A model generated the notes under the pieces. The model saw only the letters and a list, made by a program, of their open reading frames with translations. It was not told the DNA's origin and ran no database searches. From Halopenitus salinus (lineage in GTDB: Archaea; Halobacteriota; Halobacteria; Halobacteriales; Haloferacaceae), in the NCBI RefSeq assembly GCF_042662125.1, contig NZ_JBHSXL010000009.1, positions 248,001-312,000 of the forward strand: DNA of 64,000 nt, written 5' to 3'. The first letter of the stretch is position 1, and every line of letters starts with the position of its first letter. A program made the translations under genes and the position numbers. This document shows, in pieces, positions 45,665 to 53,965 of the stretch.

Positions 45665-46911
45665 GCGGCCACCTCCGAGAACCGATCGAGCGCCTCGCGC
45701 GTGCCGACGACGAACATCTCGTCGCCGGCGGCCAGCTCGCTCGAGCCCCGCGGGGCGATGGTCCACGAGTCGTGTCGCGCCGCGAGGATCGCGACGTCGT
45801 AGGCGTCACGGACGTCCACCTCGCCGATCGTGTGGCCGTCGAGGGGTCCACCCTCGACGACGGAGACGCGTCGAAACCGGGTGCCGGCGCGCCGCAACAG
45901 CGTCGTCAGCTCGAACTCGCGGCGGGTTCCCCGCGAGAGCACGAGGACTCGACCGCGATCGGCACGCAGGAGCGCTCCGGCGGCCGACCGATCGACCGCC
46001 ACCGTGACCCGACCGTCGCCGCCGGTCGTGACGGGAACGGACGGAGCCGTCGGCTCGACATCCGGATCGCCGTCTCCGCCGTCGGTCGCGGCCGGCGGCG
46101 TATCGGCGGGCGGATCGGATGCGGGCGAGGGAGGCGATCCGGAGCCGTCGCCGGACCGTGCCGAGACGACGGTTCCCTCGACGGTCGTTTCGGGAGTGAT
46201 GACGCGGACCTGCTCCCCGCGGGCGATTCCGGTCGGGACGAGCGCGGCGATTGAGACGGCGCGTTTTCCGGGGGGGACCCGCCTGGAGAGTCCGCCCATC
46301 GGCGGCGCGGCGTTGACCGTCGCCCGGGCGTTCTCGTCGATGCTCACGGAGACGTCGGCGAGTTCGAACTCCGTTCGAAGCCGGTCGGCGAACCGCGTTT
46401 CCAGCACGGAGATCGGGACGTCGGCCGGAAACGTCCAGTCCACCTCGGCGATCGCCTGGCGGGTCTCGGCGGCCAGCGGCGGGTATCCCTCCATGTCGCC
46501 GACTTCGCCCGCGATCGCGATCCGCACGCGGCCGCGCGACCCGACGAGATCGATCACGTCCGCCGAGAGCGTCCGGTCCCGAAGCGACCGAAGCGACAGC
46601 CGCTTCGGCGCGGTCGCTCCGAGCTTGTCGCCCTGGGCGTGGGCGTACAGCGAGACCATGAGGACGACGACGATGGCCGTCAAGACCGCGGGCGCACGCT
46701 CCGACGAGCGGATGGAGGGATCGTTGAGCGCGAGCAGCCCGCCGTTGACGCCGGCGATGGCGAGCGCGAGGACGACCACACCGAATCCGGGGATCGTCAC
46801 GCCGGTCACGTACTTGAAGACGAAGCCGAGGACTCCCGAGACCAACGCCGGGATGATCCCGGTGAGAAGACCGAGGTAGAGCCCGTAGAGAATTTCGACC
46901 GGCAGTTCCAT
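45661..46911 (-). CDS. Membrane RCK_C protein A of a coupled pair
   Basis: 416-aa protein. Three hydrophobic helices (about residues 5-35, 40-62 and 73-90) are followed by an alpha/beta region (VRIAIAGEVGDMEGYPPLAA near 130), a Gly/Asp/Pro-rich linker (near 250) and a TrkA_C domain (GPLDGHTIGEVDV, then ELAAGDEMFVVGTREAL) at the end. Neither a K+ pore motif nor a TrkA_N domain is present. A TATA box (minus strand CGGTTTATACG, near 46937) precedes it and its stop overlaps the start of protein B, so A and B form one operon. Confidence 0.8.
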   Translation of the reverse strand: MELPVEILYGLYLGLLTGIIPALVSGVLGFVFKYVTGVTIPGFGVVVLALAIAGVNGGLLALNDPSIRSSERAPAVLTAIVVVLMVSLYAHAQGDKLGATAPKRLSLRSLRDRTLSADVIDLVGSRGRVRIAIAGEVGDMEGYPPLAAETRQAIAEVDWTFPADVPISVLETRFADRLRTEFELADVSVSIDENARATVNAAPPMGGLSRRVPPGKRAVSIAALVPTGIARGEQVRVITPETTVEGTVVSARSGDGSGSPPSPASDPPADTPPAATDGGDGDPDVEPTAPSVPVTTGGDGRVTVAVDRSAAGALLRADRGRVLVLSRGTRREFELTTLLRRAGTRFRRVSVVEGGPLDGHTIGEVDVRDAYDVAILAARHDSWTIAPRGSSELAAGDEMFVVGTREALDRFSEVAA

Positions 46912-47013
46912 ATCGGCCAGTCTCCCGCGGCGTATAAACCGTTACCGACGGACCGGTCGATCGGACCCCCGCGGTCGGACGTTCGGGCGTCCCCGGCGAC
47001 CGTTCCGGCCGCT

Positions 47014-49605
47014 TCACCCGCCGACGTACTCGCTGGCGACGACCTCGCGGATCCGGTCCGCCGTCACCTCGCCGACGCCGTCGACCGCGAGGAGGTCCTC
47101 GCGCTCCGCGGTCATGACGGCCTCGACCGACTCGAAGTGCTCGAGGAGCGATCGGGCGGTCACCGGGCCGATGTCGGCGATGGACGAGACGACGTACTCC
47201 TGTTGTTCGTCGAGCGTCTTCGTCGTCTTCTCGCCGTGGACGCTTACCTCGCGGTCGCGCGTCTCCTGTTCGCGGCGGGCGATCGTCTCGAGGAGTTCCG
47301 CGGTCTCCCCCTCGTCGTCGCTTTGCAACACGCTGATCCCGAAATCGACCGCGAGGGAGGCGAGCGCGCCGCGTATCGCGTTGGGGTTCACGTCCCGCTG
47401 GGTGTAGAGATCGCCGCCCTCGATGACGAGGATCGGTCGGGCGTACGCCCGGGTCAACTCGCCGACCTGCTCGAACATCGACCGGTCCGAGTCGAGCAGG
47501 GAGTCGACGAAGTCGGCCGCGGACTTGCGCTCGATCGCCACCCGATCCGAGAGGACGTAATCGCCGACGGCCAGGGTCTCGAGGCGGGTCACCAGCTCCT
47601 CCCGCGTCGAGAGGTCCTTGGCGATCCCCGCGTCGAGTTCGCGCTGGTCGACGACGATCTCCACGCCGTCATCGACGCCAGCGGTCGCGACGACGCCGTC
47701 GTCTTCAGCGCCGGCGTCGCCTTCAGCATCGGCGTCATCCTCGAGGTCGGCGTCCGCGCTCCCGCTCGGATCCGAACCCGGATCGCGGTCGGCGGGTTCC
47801 GCCTCGGCGTCCGGGTCGGTATCCGCCTTCATCCCAGCGTCGGGATCGACGTCCCCCCCTGTCTCCGCCTCGGCCGCGAAGTCGGTCAGTCCCGGCTGGC
47901 GGTCGCCGCCCGCTCCCGGCTGGCGATCGTCGTCGGCCCCTTGCTTGTGGCCCTCGTCCGTCTTCTGCCGGCGATCGTCGTCCTCGCGCTCGCGAGCGTC
48001 GCCATCGTCTCCGTCGAACGCCTCCAGTCCCGACTGTGCGCCGCCGCCGATGGCCGACTCGATCTCGCCGGTGGCGGCTTTGAGTTCGCGAAGCTCCTCG
48101 CGCATCTGCTTCTCACGACGCCGCGAGATCCAGAAGAACGCCTCGTCGCGGGTGTCCTCGGCCAACAACACCACGACCTCCCCGCTGGCCTGCCGACCCG
48201 TCCGACCCTTGCGCTGGATGGACCGGATCGCGGTCGGGACGGGCTCGTAGAACAGGACCAGATCGACCTCCGGGACGTCGAGGCCCTCCTCGGCGACGGA
48301 CGTCGAGACGAGCACCTCGAACTCGCCGGCCCGAAAGTCCTCGAGAGTGTCGTGCTGGTCGGCCTGGCTCATCCCGTCCGACCCTTCCTTGTCCCCCTGT
48401 CCGACGAACCGCTCGACGTCGAAGCTCGCGGAGAGGAACTCGACGAGCGCCTCGGCGGTGTCTCGCGACTCCGTGAAGACGATGGCCCGATCGCCGCCGT
48501 TCACCCCGAGCGTCTCCGCGAGGAGCAATCGGGTCTTCGAGAACTTCGGGTGGAGGTCGTCGAACGACTCGGCGAGCCGCATGGCCTCTCGGACCCGCGG
48601 CTCCGCGACGAGCCGCTGGCTCGCCTTCGAGGCGCCCGACGATCGGGCGGCGTTGCGCTGGCGCTCGAAGTAGCGGCGGACGGACTCGACCGACTGGGTC
48701 TCGACGAGCTCGACGGCCCGCCGGAGCTTCATCACCTCGGCGTGGGTCGACATGCCGGTGTAGCCCTCCGATCGACCCGCGTCCATCATCCGCTTGAGCT
48801 TCCCGCGCATCGCGTTGAGGTCGCGCTGGGAGACGTCGGGGCTCGTCGAATCCGCCACGCCGATCGACTTCAGCTGCTCGAGCCGCTCCTCGATGACCTC
48901 GTTGATCGCGTCCCGGATCGCCACGAGCTCCTCGGGCAGCTCCACGCGCTCCCAGCGAACGTCGGTGTCGTGGGTGTACTCCGCGACGTCGGCGTCCTCC
49001 TCGGTCATCACCTCGACGTTGTCGATCCCGAGGTTGTCACAGACGGTCTCGATCTCCTCGAGGTCGCCGCCGGGCGAGGCGGACATCCCGGTGACGAGCG
49101 GGTTCGCGGCGTCGGCGTGGTACCGTTCGGCGATGTAGACGTAGGCGTACTCGCCGGTCGCGCGGTGACACTCGTCGAAGGTGAGGTGGGTCACGTCCGC
49201 CACCGAGATCCGGTTGCCAACGAGGTCGTTCTCGACGACCTGTGGGGTCGCGATCGCGATGCGAGCCGACTCCCACAGCTCGGCACGCTCGTCGGGCCGG
49301 ACGTCGCCGGTGAAGACCACGATCTCGTCGTCGGGGATGGTCAGCGCCTCGCGGTAGAAGTCGGCGTGCTGTTGGACGAGCGGCTTCGTCGGCGCGAGAA
49401 ACAGCGCCTTCCCGCCCGCCTCCTGGAGGCGTTCCGCGGTGACGAGGAGGCTCACGGTCGTCTTTCCGAGGCCGGTCGGCAGACACACGAGGGTGTTCGC
49501 GTCCCGCGCGGCCGTCGCGAGGCGAAGCTGGTAGCGACGCCGCTGGAGGAAGCCGTCGACTAAAAGCGGGTGGTCGATGCTCGCCGCGTCGGCCTCGGTC
49601 GCCAT
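47014..49605 (-). CDS. hef: Hef helicase/nuclease (XPF/FANCM-like)
   Basis: Archaeal Hef for stalled replication forks (863 aa). Superfamily 2 helicase: Walker A CLPTGLGKTT (near residue 33), TFDECHR (near 134), SASPG (near 162), and QRKGRTGRQ (near 457). A disordered, acidic linker of about 110 residues follows (near 500-620). The XPF-type nuclease has GDYVLSDRVAIERKSAADF near 680, and tandem helix-hairpin-helices end the protein (DIGPVTARSLLEHF, then VDGVGEVTADRI). Both helicase and nuclease motifs are intact. ATG 49605 follows a TATA-like GCCTTTTCC. Confidence 0.95.
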   Translation of the reverse strand: MATEADAASIDHPLLVDGFLQRRRYQLRLATAARDANTLVCLPTGLGKTTVSLLVTAERLQEAGGKALFLAPTKPLVQQHADFYREALTIPDDEIVVFTGDVRPDERAELWESARIAIATPQVVENDLVGNRISVADVTHLTFDECHRATGEYAYVYIAERYHADAANPLVTGMSASPGGDLEEIETVCDNLGIDNVEVMTEEDADVAEYTHDTDVRWERVELPEELVAIRDAINEVIEERLEQLKSIGVADSTSPDVSQRDLNAMRGKLKRMMDAGRSEGYTGMSTHAEVMKLRRAVELVETQSVESVRRYFERQRNAARSSGASKASQRLVAEPRVREAMRLAESFDDLHPKFSKTRLLLAETLGVNGGDRAIVFTESRDTAEALVEFLSASFDVERFVGQGDKEGSDGMSQADQHDTLEDFRAGEFEVLVSTSVAEEGLDVPEVDLVLFYEPVPTAIRSIQRKGRTGRQASGEVVVLLAEDTRDEAFFWISRRREKQMREELRELKAATGEIESAIGGGAQSGLEAFDGDDGDAREREDDDRRQKTDEGHKQGADDDRQPGAGGDRQPGLTDFAAEAETGGDVDPDAGMKADTDPDAEAEPADRDPGSDPSGSADADLEDDADAEGDAGAEDDGVVATAGVDDGVEIVVDQRELDAGIAKDLSTREELVTRLETLAVGDYVLSDRVAIERKSAADFVDSLLDSDRSMFEQVGELTRAYARPILVIEGGDLYTQRDVNPNAIRGALASLAVDFGISVLQSDDEGETAELLETIARREQETRDREVSVHGEKTTKTLDEQQEYVVSSIADIGPVTARSLLEHFESVEAVMTAEREDLLAVDGVGEVTADRIREVVASEYVGG

Positions 49606-49635
49606 CGGCGGCACTTGGCCGTCATCGCGGAAAAG

Positions 49636-49647
49636 GCTTCGCGAAGC
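49636..49647. promoter_or_regulatory. Palindrome at the hef promoter
   Basis: GCTTCGCGAAGC, a perfect 12-base palindrome, directly upstream of the TATA-like element (49631-49637) of hef on the minus strand. Confidence 0.35.
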
Positions 49648-49673
49648 GGGGTGAAAGTGGTCCGATCGCCGGG

Positions 49674-49796
49674 TTACCGGTCGTCGATCTCCCGGACGCG
49701 CTCGTCGGGAACGCGCTCGCCGACGAGCGCGGCCCACTCGTCGAGGCGCGAGCGACGGTCCCCCGCGCGCCCCGAATCGCGTGTGTGAGGGGTCAT
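49674..49796 (-). CDS. Micro-ORF of 40 residues next to hef
   Basis: Small acidic frame (ATG 49796, TAA 49674-49676). The C-terminal half LDEWAALVGERVPDERVREI forms a predicted amphipathic helix, and the composition is like haloarchaeal proteins. A TATA element (minus strand CGATTAAGAG, 49821-49830) lies 25-34 bases before the ATG, spacing consistent with a leaderless gene. It ends about 70 bases before hef, so it could be cotranscribed. Function unknown. Confidence 0.5.
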   Translation of the reverse strand: MTPHTRDSGRAGDRRSRLDEWAALVGERVPDERVREIDDR

Positions 49797-49820
49797 CGTC
49801 CGTATGTGTACGAAGCCGTC

Positions 49821-49830
49821 CTCTTAATCG
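49821..49830 (-). promoter_or_regulatory. TATA box before the 40-codon gene
   Basis: Minus-strand CGATTAAGAG, 25-34 bases before the ATG at 49796. Confidence 0.5.
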
Positions 49831-49891
49831 TTACTCCGGTTCCCGGTCGGCGATGACCCGATCGCTGCGGCGGGGTCGGTGAGACCGCCGA

Positions 49892-50548
49892 TCACTCGAG
49901 CGTCTCCGCGGACGGGAGCACGCGATATCCCTCGAGAACGGAGCCGAGACGGGCCATCGACGCGACGACGGCGTCACAGGAGGATCGGACGGCCGGTTTC
50001 GGGACGAAGCCGACGGAGAGCCCGGCGACCTCGAGCATCGGGAGGTCGTTCGCGCCGTCGCCGATCGCGACCGTGTCGGCCATCGGGACCCCGACCGCCT
50101 CGGCCAGCTCCTCGAGCGCGTCGTCCTTCGTCCCCTCGATGAGCGGGCCCTCCGCGTCGCCGGTCAGGCGGCCGCCGGACTGGGGAAGCCGGTTGGCGAC
50201 GATGGTGTCGACCTCGACGCCCTCGCGTGCGAGTGCGGCCTCGACGCCGCGTTCGAACCCGCCGGTGAGGATCGCGACGTGGTGGCCGGCCTCGCGCAGT
50301 CGAGCGATGAGGTCCGCGGCGCCGGGGCGGATCCGGACGCGGTCGAAGGCGTCCGCGACGTCCTCCTCCGAAAGCCCCTCGAGCAGCTCTGCGCGCTGAT
50401 AGAGGCTCTCGGCGTAGCTCAACTCGTCGTTCATCGCCCGTTCGGTGATCTCCGCGACCTCCTCGGAGACGCCGGCCCGCTCGGCGAGCAACACCGTCAT
50501 CTCGGAGTCGGAGAGCGTCCCGTCGAAGTCGAACGCGATGAGTCGCAT
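49892..50548 (-). CDS. serB: Phosphoserine phosphatase
   Basis: HAD-family phosphatase, last step of serine synthesis (218 aa). Motif I AFDFDGTLSDSE (nucleophile D at about residue 7), motif II VAILTGGFERGVE (about 92), motif III lysine in EGTKDDALEELAE, motif IV AIGDGANDLPMLEVAGLSVGF (about 161). The N-terminal region is the SerB cap. TATA-like GATTTAACC about 25 bases upstream. Could also act on related phospho-amino acids. Confidence 0.9.
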   Translation of the reverse strand: MRLIAFDFDGTLSDSEMTVLLAERAGVSEEVAEITERAMNDELSYAESLYQRAELLEGLSEEDVADAFDRVRIRPGAADLIARLREAGHHVAILTGGFERGVEAALAREGVEVDTIVANRLPQSGGRLTGDAEGPLIEGTKDDALEELAEAVGVPMADTVAIGDGANDLPMLEVAGLSVGFVPKPAVRSSCDAVVASMARLGSVLEGYRVLPSAETLE

Positions 50549-50587
50549 ACGCGCGGTTCGCGGCGTGCCGGTTAAATCGCGACGGTT

Positions 50588-51034
50588 TCACCTCGTCGAC
50601 GTGCGGGCGAGAGCTCCCGCGATCGTTCCGACGAGGACGCCGACGACGGCACCGACCGCGTTGATCGCGGCATCGAAGAGCCCCCCGGATCGCCACGGTA
50701 TCGGGACCTGGAGGAGTTCGATCGTCGCGCCGTAGCCGGCGGCGAGAACGACGGCGATCACGGCCACCTCACGGACCTCGAAGTCGCGCTCTCGAAGCGT
50801 CCGTCGACAGAGCCCGGCGATGATCGCGTACGCGAGGAGGTGGCTCGCGACGAACGGGTCGACGCCGACCGAGAGGGTGAAAAACGCGGCTTCGCCGCCG
50901 GAACTCCCGGGAACCGGAACGACCGAGACGACGAGCACGAGGAGGGAGAATCCGACGATCGATCGCGATCCGACGGCGGAGAGCGCGTCGGCAACCCGGG
51001 TGCGGGCTCCACCGGAAGCGCGGTCGGAGGTCAT
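50588..51034 (-). CDS. VanZ-like membrane protein
   Basis: 148-aa protein with four hydrophobic segments (about residues 27-45, 60-75, 89-107 and 122-140). It has the VanZ-type arrangement: FVASHLLAYAIIAGLC, YGATIELLQVPIPWRSGGLFDAAINAVGAVVG (acidic residue in the ELLQ and DAAIN motifs). VanZ relatives confer teicoplanin resistance in bacteria, but archaea have no such target; a lipid role is possible. It lies between serB and the divergent DUF5778-like gene. Confidence 0.78.
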   Translation of the reverse strand: MTSDRASGGARTRVADALSAVGSRSIVGFSLLVLVVSVVPVPGSSGGEAAFFTLSVGVDPFVASHLLAYAIIAGLCRRTLRERDFEVREVAVIAVVLAAGYGATIELLQVPIPWRSGGLFDAAINAVGAVVGVLVGTIAGALARTSTR

Positions 51035-51091
51035 CGGTCGCGTGACGCTCGGATCGCCACCCGTTTATCCGGTCCGATCGAACGTCCGCCG

Positions 51092-51490
51092 ATGAACGAG
51101 ACGCTCGACGACGACCTCTATCAGCGCACGATGGCGCTTTTAGAGCCCGGGGAGATCGACCTCCAGGGATGTATCGTTCACTCCGTCTACGACGGACAGT
51201 CGGACCTGGAGATGCACGAGCTGACCGTCGCGATCAACGACGTGATCGCCGAGGCCGCCGGCAAGGGCGAGACCTACATCGAGGCGGGCAACGACGACCC
51301 GGACTTCTCCTCGAACCAGTTCCAGGGGCTCACCCTCGAGGACGAGTCCTTCGTCTGGGAGTGCCAACAGCTGCTTCGCGAGGGGACCTTCGATCTGGTC
51401 TTCTACTACGAGGCCGACGCGGACCAACGGACGGTCGTCGAGGGGATCGAACGGCTCGAGGGCGTCGATCGGGTCACGCCCGTCCCCTGA
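51092..51490 (+). CDS. Haloarchaeal DUF5778-like protein
   Basis: 132-aa soluble alpha/beta protein, probably of the haloarchaeal DUF5778 group (function unknown). TMALLEPGEIDLQGCIVHS, HELTVAINDVIAEAAGKGET, FVWECQQLLREG and VFYYEADADQRTV are the conserved-looking stretches. A TATA-like GTTTATCC lies 22-29 bases upstream in the 57-base gap shared with the VanZ-like gene, which fixes ATG 51092. Confidence 0.72.
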   Translation: MNETLDDDLYQRTMALLEPGEIDLQGCIVHSVYDGQSDLEMHELTVAINDVIAEAAGKGETYIEAGNDDPDFSSNQFQGLTLEDESFVWECQQLLREGTFDLVFYYEADADQRTVVEGIERLEGVDRVTPVP

Positions 51491-51506
51491 ATCGAGGATC
51501 CGGATC

Positions 51507-52154
51507 GTGACCGACTCGAAGACGGTCCTCGTTCCCGGCGGTCGAGACGTCCGGGCGACCCTCGATCGCGCCGGGGACGACACGCTCCCGACCGCCTGCG
51601 TCGTCGCGTGTCCGCCCCACCCGCAACACGGCGGCCATCGCGGCGACCAGCGGCTCGAGGCGGTCTCCGCCGCCATCCGCGATCGCGGCGTCGACTGTCT
51701 GCGGTTCGACTACGGGGACTGGGACGAGGGGTACGGCGAGCGGGCCGACGCGGACAACGCCCTCGCGTGGGCGTTCGACCGCTACGAGCGCGTCGGGCTC
51801 TTCGGTTACTCCTTCGGCGGCTGTCTCGCGCTCGTCGCGGCCGCCGGGCGCGAGGACCTCTCGGGCGTGGCGGCGCTGGCGCCCGCACCACAGATCAACC
51901 CCGACGTCGACGCGGTCGCGGCGCTCGCCGACGTCGCGTGTCCGGTCCGGATCGTCTACGGAACGCGCGATACGACCACGGACTGGGAGTCCGTCGTGGA
52001 GCGTGCTCGCGGGCTCAAAACGGGCCGGCCGTCCGGAGCGATCACGCTCACGGAGGTCTCGGCGGACCACTTCTTCATCGGTCAAACCGACGCGATCGGA
52101 GAGACGATCGGGGAGTGGCTCGGAGAACGGATCCGGTCGTCCCGACAGTGCTAA
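51507..52154 (+). CDS. Alpha/beta hydrolase
   Basis: 215-aa hydrolase of the dienelactone-hydrolase/lipase-like superfamily. PPHPQHGG (oxyanion region, about residue 33), nucleophile elbow GLFGYSFGGCLAL (Ser at about 99), aspartate after APAPQINPDVD or in YGTRDTTTD (about 155), and histidine in SADHFF (about 189). Starts with GTG 17 bases after the DUF5778-like gene. Substrate unknown. Confidence 0.82.
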   Translation: MTDSKTVLVPGGRDVRATLDRAGDDTLPTACVVACPPHPQHGGHRGDQRLEAVSAAIRDRGVDCLRFDYGDWDEGYGERADADNALAWAFDRYERVGLFGYSFGGCLALVAAAGREDLSGVAALAPAPQINPDVDAVAALADVACPVRIVYGTRDTTTDWESVVERARGLKTGRPSGAITLTEVSADHFFIGQTDAIGETIGEWLGERIRSSRQC

Positions 52155-52167
52155 CGGGAGACGGTCG

Positions 52168-52782
52168 TCAGATCTCCAGGTCCGGGGTCGGGATCGCGCC
52201 CTCGTCGCGCACCGGATCGTACTCGTCGATCGCCGCGAGAGCGATCGCGAGCGTGCTCGACTCGGTCCAGCGCCCGGTGTTTATCGCGAGGTCGTAGATC
52301 GACCGGTCCGAGACGTCGATGTCGTAGTAGGACTCGTATCGCTGGGCCTCGATCACCTCGCGGACGCGCATCTCCGCCTCCATCTCCTCGCGGCCGGCGG
52401 TGCGGTCGACGCGGACCTCCTCGGGCGCGTCGAGCCAGATGCGGAGGTCCGCGCGGTTGCCCGCGATCCATCCCGCGAGACGCGACTCGAGGACGAACGC
52501 CTTGTTCGCCGCGCCCCACTTCTCGGAGATGCGTCGAAGTCGCCGGTCGAGCTCGCGGTCGATGTCCTGTGACTCGCCGGTCTTCGCGACCAGCTGTGAG
52601 AGGCTCATGTCGCGGTCCTCGGCGATGTCCCGGAAGATCTCCCCGCCGGAGACGTAGCCGCAGTCCATCGCGGCGGAGAGCCCCTCACACAGCGTCGTCG
52701 CGCCACAGCCCGGCGGCCCCGAGACCGTGACGAACAGGTTGCTGTCGATTCGTCGCCCGCCGTCGTCGTCCTCCGTGGCCAT
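52168..52782 (-). CDS. cmk: Cytidylate kinase, archaeal type
   Basis: Phosphorylates CMP/dCMP (204 aa). The phosphate loop is SGPPGCGATTL, without the usual Lys, as is normal for archaeal CMP kinases (compare SGTTT in methanogens). YVSGGEIFRDIAEDRDMSL and the Arg-rich RRLRRISEKWG, ESRLAGW and RVREVIEAQRYESYYDID segments follow. ATG 52782 is preferred over GTG 52785. Convergent with the alpha/beta hydrolase gene. Confidence 0.93.
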   Translation of the reverse strand: MATEDDDGGRRIDSNLFVTVSGPPGCGATTLCEGLSAAMDCGYVSGGEIFRDIAEDRDMSLSQLVAKTGESQDIDRELDRRLRRISEKWGAANKAFVLESRLAGWIAGNRADLRIWLDAPEEVRVDRTAGREEMEAEMRVREVIEAQRYESYYDIDVSDRSIYDLAINTGRWTESSTLAIALAAIDEYDPVRDEGAIPTPDLEI

Positions 52783-52875
52783 CACGGGTGTTCTCGAGCG
52801 CGAGACGGGTAAGGGTGCGGATCGACGCGGGAGGGGGTGAGAACGCGGATCGGCGCGGGAGCAGAGAAACTCGGA

Positions 52876-53205
52876 TCAGTTGTAGCCGCGCCAGCGATGG
52901 CCGCACTCGGTACACTTGAAAAAGCGCGTCGGCGGCTCGTCGGCGCTGCCGGTCTGTTTGATCGTGTACCACGCCTCGCCGTGACCGCACTCGTCGCAGG
53001 ACACGTCGGTGGCGGTCGGCTTCCCCTCGAAGTCGGCCCCCTCCTCCGTCTCGATCGGGTCGGAATCGCCCTGCTCCTCCGTCGAGACGAACCGCTCCGC
53101 GAGGTCGTCGTCGCGGTCGGTGGTGGCGCCGCAGTCGTCGTTTTGACAGACCATCTCGCCGTCGACCGACACCATCATCGATCCGCACTCGTCGCAAAAT
53201 TGCAT
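52876..53205 (-). CDS. tfs: Transcription elongation/cleavage factor TFS
   Basis: Archaeal TFIIS-like factor that rescues backtracked RNA polymerase by transcript cleavage (109 aa). N-terminal zinc ribbon MQFCDECGSMM...MVCQNDDC; C-terminal ribbon CDECGHGEAWYTIKQTGSADEPPTRFFKCTECG, with the catalytic DE at the hairpin tip (ADEPPT, about residue 90). The linker is acidic, as is usual in haloarchaea. Confidence 0.96.
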   Translation of the reverse strand: MQFCDECGSMMVSVDGEMVCQNDDCGATTDRDDDLAERFVSTEEQGDSDPIETEEGADFEGKPTATDVSCDECGHGEAWYTIKQTGSADEPPTRFFKCTECGHRWRGYN

Positions 53206-53305
53206 CGGTGATCGTTCCCGATGCTAGGGGCTCGTGCGGTTTGAACGGTTCGTTCCGAAACCGGGGATCCCATCGAGCATTCCGGATCGTTTCCACGACG
53301 GCCGA

Positions 53306-53965
53306 TTACTCGTCGCCGCGGTCGAACTTCGGGTCGTCCTCGGTCACCATCGGGCAGTTTCGGACCCGAAACTCGTCGATCCCGACCACCTCGACGATCG
53401 CCGTCCCGTCGTGGCCGCACTCGACTTCCGGCGGCTCGCTGAAGTGGGGACATCGCTGGCAGTACTGTCGTTTCGAGACGAGGTGGTCCTCGTGGCGCTC
53501 GTCGTGGTCGACGAGCGTGGCGTCGCCGCCGATCTCGAAGCCCGATCCCTCCGAGTCGAGGCTCTCCCAGACGTCGTCGGTCGCCACGTCGACGTCCATC
53601 TGTTCGAAGGGGTCACCCTCCCCTCCCTCGAGCGTCGATTCGGACGGGGACGCCGAACCCGAAGTCGAACGCGGCTCGTCGGCCTCGAGCGCCGCGAAGG
53701 GGTCCTCCTCGGCGTCGACGTCGGATCCGGATTCGAATGCCTCGACGTCGTCGTCGAGTTCCGCCATCGTCTCGTCGAGACGATGATGAGTCTCGCCGAG
53801 ATCGATCGGCTCGTCAGGATCGCCCGAGTCGTCCGGATCACCCGAGTCGTCCGGATCGCCCGAGTCGTTCGACTCGTCCGCGCCAGCCGACTTCGCTGCG
53901 GTCGTCCCGTCATCGTCGACCGCGTCGAAGTTCCACTCCTCGGGGGCCTCGGAGTCGTCAGCCAT
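53306..53965 (-). CDS. Acidic protein with C-terminal Cys cluster
   Basis: 219-aa protein. The first 140 residues are strongly acidic and disordered, with a tandem DSGDPD repeat (three copies near residue 35). The C-terminal domain has a Cys/His cluster QYCQRCPHFSEPPEVECGHDG (about residue 165, C-x2-C-x9-C-x-H) followed by VVGIDEFRVRNCPMV, a probable zinc or iron site. Its ATG lies inside the last codons of the upstream coiled-coil gene (8-base overlap). Function unknown. Confidence 0.7.
   Translation of the reverse strand: MADDSEAPEEWNFDAVDDDGTTAAKSAGADESNDSGDPDDSGDPDDSGDPDEPIDLGETHHRLDETMAELDDDVEAFESGSDVDAEEDPFAALEADEPRSTSGSASPSESTLEGGEGDPFEQMDVDVATDDVWESLDSEGSGFEIGGDATLVDHDERHEDHLVSKRQYCQRCPHFSEPPEVECGHDGTAIVEVVGIDEFRVRNCPMVTEDDPKFDRGDE
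53817..53870. repeat. Three tandem 18-base units coding DSGDPD
   Basis: Units at 53817-53834, 53835-53852 and 53853-53870, differing at one or two bases, within the acidic protein gene. Likely replication slippage that is tolerated in a disordered region. Confidence 0.65.

Noticed and set aside
42815..45802. A 995-codon plus-strand frame spanning several genes
   Set aside because: It crosses the glycosyltransferase, SAMP1 and RCK_C genes in wrong frames and has no recognisable domain.
46639..49563. A 974-codon plus-strand frame opposite hef
   Set aside because: It mirrors hef in the antisense phase that stays open in GC-rich acidic genes; composition (His/Asp/Arg-rich low complexity) is not protein-like and hef has all catalytic motifs.
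52168..52782. Cytidylate kinase lacking the P-loop lysine as a sign of inactivity
   Set aside because: Archaeal CMP kinases normally have this lysine-free loop, so it is family-typical.
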